Assembly: GCA_024686085.1 (NCBI GenBank)
Contig: JAIBDT010000036.1
Coordinates: 1 to 32,724, forward strand
Direction: 5' to 3'
Length of the DNA stretch: 32,724 bases
Origin: Loktanella sp.
Lineage (GTDB): Bacteria; Pseudomonadota; Alphaproteobacteria; Rhodobacterales; Rhodobacteraceae
In this document: positions 26,706 to 32,724 of the stretch, one piece after another
Numbering within the stretch: position 1 is the first letter of the stretch
How the letters are laid out: every line of letters begins with the position of its first letter
The notes under the pieces: generated by a model
Seen by the model: the letters and a program-made list of their open reading frames with translations, nothing else
The model's database searches: none
Told to the model about the DNA's origin: nothing
Translations under genes and position numbers: made by a program

Positions 26706-26735
26706 CTTACATGGCACATGACGGCCCAAGGTCAA
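26706..26735 (-). promoter_or_regulatory. Candidate sigma70-like promoter of sodB
   Basis: On the minus strand TTGACC (26730-26735) and TGTAAG (26706-26711) are 18 bp apart, a 5/6 and a 4/6 match to consensus. Initiation would fall near 26698, giving a leader of about 28 nt. It lies in the 69-bp gap between soxG and sodB. Confidence 0.4.
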
Positions 26736-26738
26736 GTC

Positions 26739-27302
26739 TTAGAAGTGTCCGACTGGTCCAGCTTTGGCTGATGCCGCAAGCAAGTCAAAGGCATATTGTC
26801 CGACCGACCGGAAACAGATGACTTCAAAAGTTTCGTCATCTGTCATCCAAAACGCCGCTGCGATCTGGCCCAAACGAGTACGGCGGAAGTCACCAACTTT
26901 AAAACTGTCCGGATGAAGATCAGCGGGCGCAAGCTTCGCAATGACCTCGCGAGAGAAAAGTCCCTGCACGGTCAAATGCGTGCGTGCGTCCGACACATTT
27001 TTGGCCAAAAAATGCTGGCCCTTCATCGCCTTTTCAATCGCTGCAATTGCGGCATTTGTTTCGGCGTGAGGGACCAAGATCAATAGTTCATCAGGCGACA
27101 TCCAAGCGACACCCTTGTCTCCGTTGGACGCAGCTTTGCCCATTTCGGGCACGCCAAAGCCCGTCAGAGATTTGCAGACAGACTTTAGTTTCGCGTTTGA
27201 AAGATCCCCGCGGAACGTGATCATACCGCGCAAACCACCTTCGCGAACGGTGACTTCACCTGCGGCAACTTTGCCTTGTAACGTGCTGACCGCATTAGAC
27301 AT
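26739..27302 (-). CDS. soxG: Sarcosine oxidase gamma subunit
   Basis: Small subunit of the heterotetrameric sarcosine oxidase. With ATG at 27302 it is 187 aa (MSNAVSTLQGKVAAGEV). Family landmarks: RGDLSNAKLKSV, WMSPDELLILV, DARTHLTVQGLFSREVIAKL and FRRTRLGQIAAAFWM. The longer in-frame start at 27344 lies inside soxA and is not needed; the ATG at 27302 has AAGGGG about nine bases upstream. It overlaps the soxA stop by 8 nt, so the two are coupled. Confidence 0.93.
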   Translation of the reverse strand: MSNAVSTLQGKVAAGEVTVREGGLRGMITFRGDLSNAKLKSVCKSLTGFGVPEMGKAASNGDKGVAWMSPDELLILVPHAETNAAIAAIEKAMKGQHFLAKNVSDARTHLTVQGLFSREVIAKLAPADLHPDSFKVGDFRRTRLGQIAAAFWMTDDETFEVICFRSVGQYAFDLLAASAKAGPVGHF

Positions 27303-30300
27303 TGTTTTTCGCCCCTTCTTTATCATAGAACACCGGATCAACAATTTTGGCGCGGACCGTTGTGCCGTCTACCTTGTTGAACTCGATCTCTTCGCCCATC
27401 CGATCTGGACCGTGTAGAACCAGACCCATCGCAATCCCCTTTTTCAGAGTTGGCGAATAATAGGTCGATGTGATGCGGCCCTGAGTGTTGCGCTGCCCGT
27501 TCGCATTCGTGCCATCGGCAATCGCGTAAGACCCGTCAGGAATGACAGACCCGTCAAGCGTTTCAAGACCGACCAATTTCCAGCGGTTTGGATCAGCCAT
27601 ATGGGACCGCTCATGCGCACGTTTGCCCAGATAGTCCGTTTTCTTTTTCGACAGAGCCCACTGCAAGTTCAAGTCTTGCGGAATGACCGTGCCATCCGTT
27701 TCGTCGCCGATCATGATAAATCCCTTCTCGGCGCGCATGATGTGCAATGCTTCGGTGCCGTAAGGCATCACGCCGAACTCTTGACCGGCGGCCAAGAGCA
27801 GTTCCCAGAACGCAGCGCCTTGGCTGGCGGGCACTGCAATTTCATAAGAAAGTTCGCCCGAGAACGAGATGCGGTAAACCCGTGCGTCAAAGCCGCCAAG
27901 CGTACCGTCAGCCCACTGCATGAATGGCAAAGTTTCTTTGCTGACATCCATGCCGCCAATTTTTTCCAGCACTTTTCGTGCGTTGGGACCAACAACTGCG
28001 ACCTGCGCCCATTGCTCGGTCACGTTAGCAACATAGACTTTCCAGTCCCACCATTCGCACTGCAGCCAGTCTTCCATCCATGCATGAATACGCTCAGCGC
28101 CGCCAGTTGTGGTATGGCAAAGCCATGTATCCTCGTCGATCCGCGCGACAACACCGTCGTCAGACAGAAAGCCGTTTTCAGAACACATCAATCCGTAACG
28201 GCATTTCCCAACAGCCAAGTTCGACATCATGTTGGTGTACATCATATCAAGGAACTTACCGGCGTCTGGACCTTTGACGACCAGTTTTCCCAAGGTCGAT
28301 GCATCCAAAAGACCCAGCTTTTCGCGGGTATTTACGACCTCGCGGTTCACCGCATCCTCTACCGTCTCGGTGCCACGAATGTAGGCGTATGGGCGACGCC
28401 ATTGACCCACAGGTTCAAAGTCAGCACCATTGGCGGCATGCCAATCGGACATCGGTGTCTTGCGGATCGGTTGAAACAACTCGTTCTTTGCGACACCTGT
28501 GATTGAGGACAATGAGATCGGCGTATATGGCGGACGGAATGTCGTCGTACCGACATTTGGAATATCCGCGTTCAGAGCTTTAGAAAGAATTGCCAAGCCA
28601 TTGATGTTACTTAATTTTCCCTGATCTGTCGCCATGCCAATAGTGGTGTAACGCTTGGCGTGTTCGACGCTTTCATATCCCTCTTGGGCGGCCAATTGCA
28701 CATCGCTGACTTTCACATCATTCTGGAAATCCAACCATGCTTTTGAACGCAGCGCGTGCTTGGCCCCTTGCGGCATCAGCCAGACCGCAGAAATTGGACC
28801 TTCATGCGCACATTCACCGAGAGGTGCTTGCCCTGCTTTGGACTTAAAGCCCGCGGCCTTTGCGGCAGCGCGCCCTGCCGCGAAACCATCAGCAACCGCC
28901 TCAGCAGTGAACAAATGCCCGTTTGCAACGCCCGCAGTTGTCACAAAGCCCAGACCGTCAGCACCTGTTGGCGCGCGCTCGGGATCGGGGCGGAACATGG
29001 CCTGTACGTCGTCCCAGTTCAGCTTGCCACCGCAATGGGACCACAAGTGCACAACCGGTGACCAGCCGCCAGACATGGCAACACAATCGCAAGAAATCTC
29101 TTCCAGCACGGCGCCTTCACCTGCTTGGGTACAGATTTCGACACCGGTAACACGCTTGCCACCTTTGACTTTCGCAACGGCTTTACCGAATTCAATCCGG
29201 ATACCCAGCGCGCGTGCCTCGTCAATTAAATCCCCTTCGGGCGCAGTGCGCGCGTCTATGATTGCCGGAATATCGAGGCCTGCGTTTTTCAACACGATCG
29301 CTGTGCGGTAAGCGTCGTCGTTATTGGTGACAACAACTGTGCGATCGCCGACGGAGACGCCGAAGTTGATCGCATAATCGCGCACGGCAGCCGCCAAAAG
29401 CACCCCGGGAATGTCGTTGCCAGCAAAGGAAAGCGGACGTTCAATCGCGCCCGTTGCGGTCACGATTTGCTTGGCGCGGATGCGCCACAAACGATGCCGT
29501 GGACCCTCCATTTCAGGCGCATGATCTGATAAGCGCTCGTATGCCAAAACATAGCCGTGATCGTAAACGCCAGAGCCTTGCATCCGCAGGCGCATCGTCA
29601 CATTCCCCATACTTTCAAGGTCTTGCACGGTCTTGTTGACCCACTCCTGCGCAGTCAATCCATCGATCTTGGGTGCGTCAACAACAGCGCGACCACCCCA
29701 ATCTGCGGTTTGCTCAACAAGCAACACACGCGCACCTGTTTGTGCCGAAGAATGCGCCGCAGCCAGACCCGATATGCCCCCGCCAACGATCATGACGTCG
29801 AAATGCGCGTGAAAATGTTCGTAGGTGTCGCTGTCTTGTTCAGTAGGTGCTTTGCCCAAACCAGCAGAATGGCGAATAATCGGCTCGTAGACGTATTTCC
29901 AGAATGGCCGCGGGTGAATGAACATCTTGTAATAAAAGCCAGCGGGCAAGAACCGCGATAGGTGCGTGTTGATCGCGCCCACATCGAACTCCAGCGAAGG
30001 CCAATGGTTTTGACTTGTTGCGCTGAGACCTTCAAACAATTCGGTCGTCGTCATCCGCTGGTTCGGCTCAAAAGTGCTACCTTTTCCAAGGTTCACAAGG
30101 CCGTTTGGTTCTTCTGCACCCGAAGCTATCACACCGCGTGGACGGTGGTATTTGAATGAGCGACCAACAAGCATTTGATCATTGGCAAGCAACGCAGAAG
30201 CAAGCGTGTCACCTTCATATCCGCGCAGGTTTTTACCATTAAAAGCGAAGCTTACCGCTTTGTTTTTATTGACCAAACGGCCACCTAAGGCAAGGCGTGT

Positions 30301-30306
30301 GCTCAT
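27295..30306 (-). CDS. soxA: Sarcosine oxidase alpha subunit
   Basis: Large subunit (1003 aa) of the heterotetrameric enzyme that oxidises sarcosine to glycine and passes the methyl group to tetrahydrofolate as 5,10-methylene-THF. Domain order: a ferredoxin-like N-terminal region (FAFNGKNLRGYEGDTLASALLAN), a dinucleotide-binding fold with VMIVGGGISGLAAA near residue 175, a second dehydrogenase-type segment, and a C-terminal GcvT-like folate domain (from about 620, containing GAERIHAWMEDWL and MRAEKGFIMIGDETDGT). The start ATG at 30306 has GGGGAGA upstream and overlaps the soxD TGA by 4 nt; the in-frame extension to 30327 is rejected. Confidence 0.96.
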   Translation of the reverse strand: MSTRLALGGRLVNKNKAVSFAFNGKNLRGYEGDTLASALLANDQMLVGRSFKYHRPRGVIASGAEEPNGLVNLGKGSTFEPNQRMTTTELFEGLSATSQNHWPSLEFDVGAINTHLSRFLPAGFYYKMFIHPRPFWKYVYEPIIRHSAGLGKAPTEQDSDTYEHFHAHFDVMIVGGGISGLAAAHSSAQTGARVLLVEQTADWGGRAVVDAPKIDGLTAQEWVNKTVQDLESMGNVTMRLRMQGSGVYDHGYVLAYERLSDHAPEMEGPRHRLWRIRAKQIVTATGAIERPLSFAGNDIPGVLLAAAVRDYAINFGVSVGDRTVVVTNNDDAYRTAIVLKNAGLDIPAIIDARTAPEGDLIDEARALGIRIEFGKAVAKVKGGKRVTGVEICTQAGEGAVLEEISCDCVAMSGGWSPVVHLWSHCGGKLNWDDVQAMFRPDPERAPTGADGLGFVTTAGVANGHLFTAEAVADGFAAGRAAAKAAGFKSKAGQAPLGECAHEGPISAVWLMPQGAKHALRSKAWLDFQNDVKVSDVQLAAQEGYESVEHAKRYTTIGMATDQGKLSNINGLAILSKALNADIPNVGTTTFRPPYTPISLSSITGVAKNELFQPIRKTPMSDWHAANGADFEPVGQWRRPYAYIRGTETVEDAVNREVVNTREKLGLLDASTLGKLVVKGPDAGKFLDMMYTNMMSNLAVGKCRYGLMCSENGFLSDDGVVARIDEDTWLCHTTTGGAERIHAWMEDWLQCEWWDWKVYVANVTEQWAQVAVVGPNARKVLEKIGGMDVSKETLPFMQWADGTLGGFDARVYRISFSGELSYEIAVPASQGAAFWELLLAAGQEFGVMPYGTEALHIMRAEKGFIMIGDETDGTVIPQDLNLQWALSKKKTDYLGKRAHERSHMADPNRWKLVGLETLDGSVIPDGSYAIADGTNANGQRNTQGRITSTYYSPTLKKGIAMGLVLHGPDRMGEEIEFNKVDGTTVRAKIVDPVFYDKEGAKNNV

Positions 30307-30632
30307 GAAAAATCTCCCCACGACCAACCTGGTCGTTTTGCGCTAATGGCGTCTTTGATCGCCTGTGGTGGCTCGTGCGTTTGAGCCGAGTACGTGCCAA
30401 AAACCTCTAGGGTTGCGGTGCAACGGGCCGCTAGGAAATACTTGCCGCAGCCGTAGACGTGTTTCCAACGCTCAAAGTGAACGCCTTTGGGGTTCTGGCG
30501 CTGGAACATGTAATCATGGAAATCGTCGTCAGAGCTGTCAGGCCCAAAGCGTTTCAGATGTGCTTCGCCTTCGGCGTGAAGGTCCGTTTCATCTGCGTGA
30601 ACGCCGCAATTTGGGCAGTGCAAAGTTAGCAT
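30303..30632 (-). CDS. soxD: Sarcosine oxidase delta subunit
   Basis: Zinc-binding small subunit, 109 aa. The expected ligands are visible: Cys6 and Cys9 (HCPNCG) and His58, Cys62 (WKHVYGCGKYF), matching the CxxC...HxxxC pattern of SoxD. The conserved DSSDDDFHDYMFQRQNPKGVH region precedes the second pair. Start ATG at 30632 with AGGAGG five to six bases upstream. The 73-nt gap to soxB holds nothing obvious beyond this ribosome site. Confidence 0.95.
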   Translation of the reverse strand: MLTLHCPNCGVHADETDLHAEGEAHLKRFGPDSSDDDFHDYMFQRQNPKGVHFERWKHVYGCGKYFLAARCTATLEVFGTYSAQTHEPPQAIKDAISAKRPGWSWGDFS

Positions 30633-30705
30633 GAGACGCCTCCTGAAAGGTCCGATGTTGCAGAATTTGATCCGTGAAAGGTCGACATTTGAATTGCGTA
30701 GTCCA

Positions 30706-31950
30706 TCAGTGCGCCACCCCAGCGGCGACGGATTCGTCGATAAATTTGCCTTCGCGGAAGCGGAACATGTTGAATTCTTCGGTGAGTGGTGAGTGACCTT
30801 TGGCCATCAGTTCGGCCATGGCCCACCCTGATCCGGGGATTGCCTTAAACCCGCCAGTGCCCCAGCCGCAATTCACAAAAACGCCTTCGACAGGTGTTTT
30901 CGACAAAATTGGCGAGCGGTCGCCAGTCACGTCCACGATACCGCCCCATTGGCGCAACATCTTTAGACGTCCAAGCATTGGGAAGGTCTCGACCAGTGCC
31001 CGCACTGTCTCTTCGACGTGATGGAAGCTGCCGCGCTGGGTGTAGTTGTTATAACCGTCGGTGCCGCCACCGATAACCATTTCGCCTTTGTCGGATTGCG
31101 ACAGATAGCCATGCACAGTGTTCGCCATGACAACCACGTCCATACAAGGCTTGATTGGCTCTGACACCAGTGCTTGCAGGGCAACTGATTCAATTGGCAA
31201 ACGGAAACCTGCTTTTTGCGCCAAAACGGACGCATGGCCTGCAACAACCATGCCCAGCTTATCACAATCAATTGGCCCTTTGGTCGTATCCACACCAACG
31301 ACTTTGTCGCCGTTTTTACGCACGCCCGTTACTTCGCATTGCTGGATGATGTCCATGCCCATGTCGGAACACGCCCGCGCGTAACCCCAAGCCACCGCAT
31401 CGTGCCGCGCTGTGCCGCCGCGTGCTTGGTATAGTCCGCCCAAAACAGGGTAGCGAGGCCCGTCGATGTTCATGATCGGACAAAGCTCTTTTACACGGGC
31501 CGCACTGATCCACTCGGTGGACACGCCTTGAAGCGCATTTGCATGCGCCGTGCGCTGATAGCCGCGAATCTCATGCTGGGTTTGTGCAAGCATGATCAAG
31601 CCGCGCGGCGAAAACATGACGTTGTAGTTCAAGTCTTGCGACATTGTTTCGTAAAGGCTGCGGGATTTCTCGTAAATCGCAGCGGACGGATCTTGTAAGT
31701 AGTTCGAGCGAATGATGGTCGTGTTACGACCTGTGTTGCCGCCGCCAAGCCACCCCTTTTCGATCACCGCCACATTGGTGATGCCAAAGTTCTTGCCGAG
31801 GTAATACGCAGTTGCAAGCCCATGTCCGCCCGCACCGACGATAATCACGTCGTATTTCTTTTTTGGCTCGCGCTTAGCCCACGCACGGTCCCACCCAGAG
31901 TGTTGGCGAAATGCTTCGCGGGCAATAGCAAAGGCAGAATAGCGTTTCAT
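30706..31950 (-). CDS. soxB: Sarcosine oxidase beta subunit
   Basis: Catalytic FAD/FMN subunit, 414 aa. It has the Rossmann motif DVIIVGAGGHGLATAYYL (near residues 34-51), the GWLGGGNTGRNTTIIRSNY block, and ARHDAV with His183, which corresponds to the covalent FMN histidine of the family (His173 in characterised enzymes). ATG at 31950 (MKRYSAFAIAREAF) has AAAGGA six bases upstream; an extension to 32034 is rejected. It is the first gene of soxBDAG. The upstream region holds a candidate promoter and an inverted repeat. Confidence 0.96.
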   Translation of the reverse strand: MKRYSAFAIAREAFRQHSGWDRAWAKREPKKKYDVIIVGAGGHGLATAYYLGKNFGITNVAVIEKGWLGGGNTGRNTTIIRSNYLQDPSAAIYEKSRSLYETMSQDLNYNVMFSPRGLIMLAQTQHEIRGYQRTAHANALQGVSTEWISAARVKELCPIMNIDGPRYPVLGGLYQARGGTARHDAVAWGYARACSDMGMDIIQQCEVTGVRKNGDKVVGVDTTKGPIDCDKLGMVVAGHASVLAQKAGFRLPIESVALQALVSEPIKPCMDVVVMANTVHGYLSQSDKGEMVIGGGTDGYNNYTQRGSFHHVEETVRALVETFPMLGRLKMLRQWGGIVDVTGDRSPILSKTPVEGVFVNCGWGTGGFKAIPGSGWAMAELMAKGHSPLTEEFNMFRFREGKFIDESVAAGVAH

Positions 31951-32009
31951 GGCGAATCCTTTGTGGCTGGTCGCTGTGTTCGTTAGTTTCGGTTCTGAAC
32001 GAGTGCCGG

Positions 32010-32039
32010 AAAATAAGGATACTACCAGCGTCATGTCAG
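32010..32039 (-). promoter_or_regulatory. Candidate soxBDAG promoter
   Basis: On the minus strand CTGACA (32034-32039) and TATTTT (32010-32015) lie 18 bp apart, a 5/6 and 4/6 match. Transcription would begin near 32000, giving a leader of about 50 nt before soxB. Confidence 0.35.
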
Positions 32040-32048
32040 TGCGGTTTT

Positions 32049-32078
32049 ACGACATCGCACAGGGGATTAAAATGTCGT
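32049..32078. promoter_or_regulatory. Inverted repeat in the soxB/ccmI divergent region (possible operator)
   Basis: ACGACAT (32049-32055) and ATGTCGT (32072-32078) are 7-bp inverted arms with 16 bp between them, directly upstream of the candidate sox promoter. The 23-bp spacing, about two helical turns, would fit a dimeric regulator. No regulator gene is present in the window. Confidence 0.3.
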
Positions 32079-32147
32079 GTTGTCGCAGCCCCTTTTCTAA
32101 CGGAGTTTTGCCCCTTAGGTAGAGGGTGACTTTGGATGTGAGGCACT

Positions 32148-32724
32148 ATGATTTTCTGGATTATCTGCATTGTTTTGACGCTTGTGGTTGCAGGTTTGAT
32201 TGTGACCCCCTTGATGCGGCCGGACCCATCGATCGAAGCATCTCCTGACGTGGCCTTTTATCGCGCTCAGTTAACCGAATTGGATCGTGATCTAGAGCGC
32301 GGCGTCATTGATAGCGCTGAGGCAGAGCGCGCCCGTGTCGAAGTTGCCCGCCGTCTCTTGGCTGCGGATGAGCGTGCAGCAGAAATTGCGCCAAGTAAAC
32401 CATACCCCATGCTGGCGGTCGGTGTGGCCATTGTTATCGCCGCACTAGGATTTGGCGCCTATAGTTTCCTTGGTGCCCCCGGATACGCAGACTTGCCACT
32501 GAGTGCACGGATTGCTGCAAGCGATGAAATGCGTGCAAACCGTCCGACGCAGAAGGCCCTGGAAGCGGCAGCCATCCCTGCCTCGATTGTTGATTTTCCA
32601 GATGAATATTTGGAAAGCGTGGCACAGCTGCGTGCCCTTGTTCCGACACGCCCAGACGATTTGCGGGGCTGGGAACTGCTTGCCTATCACGAAACACAGA
32701 TGCGCAATTACTCCGCCGCTGTAG
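32148..32724 (+). CDS. ccmI: Cytochrome c biogenesis protein CcmI (3'-truncated by window edge)
   Basis: Apocytochrome c chaperone of Ccm system I. The visible 192 codons start MIFWIICIVLTLVVAGL, a membrane anchor, followed by FYRAQLTELDRDLERGVIDSAEAERARVEVARRLL, the conserved leucine-zipper-like region, a second hydrophobic segment (PMLAVGVAIVIAALGFGAYSFL) and the start of the periplasmic TPR domain (LRALVPTRPDDLRGWELLAYHETQ). That is the CcmI/CycH layout. Start ATG at 32148 with GAGG four bases upstream. The gene runs off the window. In relatives ccmEFH often follow; that cannot be checked here. Confidence 0.9.
   Translation, partial: MIFWIICIVLTLVVAGLIVTPLMRPDPSIEASPDVAFYRAQLTELDRDLERGVIDSAEAERARVEVARRLLAADERAAEIAPSKPYPMLAVGVAIVIAALGFGAYSFLGAPGYADLPLSARIAASDEMRANRPTQKALEAAAIPASIVDFPDEYLESVAQLRALVPTRPDDLRGWELLAYHETQMRNYSAAV

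Noticed and set aside
27601-28506. 301-codon plus-strand frame inside soxA
   Set aside because: It is antisense to the soxA folate domain; no family features are recognisable.
1-32724. CRISPR arrays, tRNA or rRNA genes, insertion sequences, prophage or toxin-antitoxin genes
   Set aside because: No regularly spaced repeats, cloverleaf-like segments, transposase or integrase motifs were seen in the short gaps or genes; intergenic space is mostly below 200 bp.

Overview
The window reads as the chromosome of a marine alphaproteobacterium of the Rhodobacterales (Roseobacter group). The evidence is protein-level recognition, not a search: an AcnA-type aconitase, a yajC-secD-secF-DUF498-ccmABCDG operon like the Rhodobacter hel cluster, a yfgM-bamB-der block, a NaAtm1-like exporter and a soxBDAG sarcosine oxidase operon, with moderate GC. 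Three loci are broken, which suggests a genome undergoing some gene decay. A genus cannot be fixed from this.

Layout. 1-2553 (+): 5'-truncated aconitase, ending at a strong bidirectional-looking terminator. 2738-8747 (-): a tightly packed operon running yajC, secD, secF, a 117-aa Mth938/DUF498 protein, ccmA, ccmB, ccmC, ccmD (50 aa, overlapping both neighbours) and ccmG. It couples Sec export with haem delivery and thiol reduction for cytochrome c maturation. 8923-10215 (+): serS, divergent from yajC. 10212-11461 (-): a DUF2235 hydrolase broken by a one-base deletion. 11571-12278 (+): a long TspO/MBR-like membrane protein. 12275-15774 (-): der, a BamB-like lipoprotein and a YfgM-like TPR protein, a conserved envelope/ribosome-assembly block.

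15966-20699 (+): a complete but decayed RND efflux operon (periplasmic adaptor plus RND pump), carrying at least five nonsense codons and about thirteen frameshifts. 20714-22540 (-): intact Atm1-type ABC exporter. 22607-23764 (-): LysM protein. 23861-24418 (+): LOG-family nucleosidase, overlapping rarD (24361-25263, -) tail to tail by 58 bp. 25330-25944 (-): a host-attachment-family (PF10116-like) gene split by one in-frame TAA. 26070-26669 (-): Fe/Mn superoxide dismutase with its own terminator and a candidate promoter. 26739-31950 (-): soxB, soxD, soxA, soxG, the heterotetrameric sarcosine oxidase that feeds C1 units into tetrahydrofolate and makes H2O2. 32148-end (+): the start of ccmI, a second cytochrome c maturation locus.

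I found no tRNA, rRNA, CRISPR array, insertion sequence or phage gene, and no clearly novel system. The most informative anomalies are the three broken loci, the nonsense-interrupted host-attachment gene with an unusual N-terminal extension, and the candidate regulatory region between soxB and ccmI.
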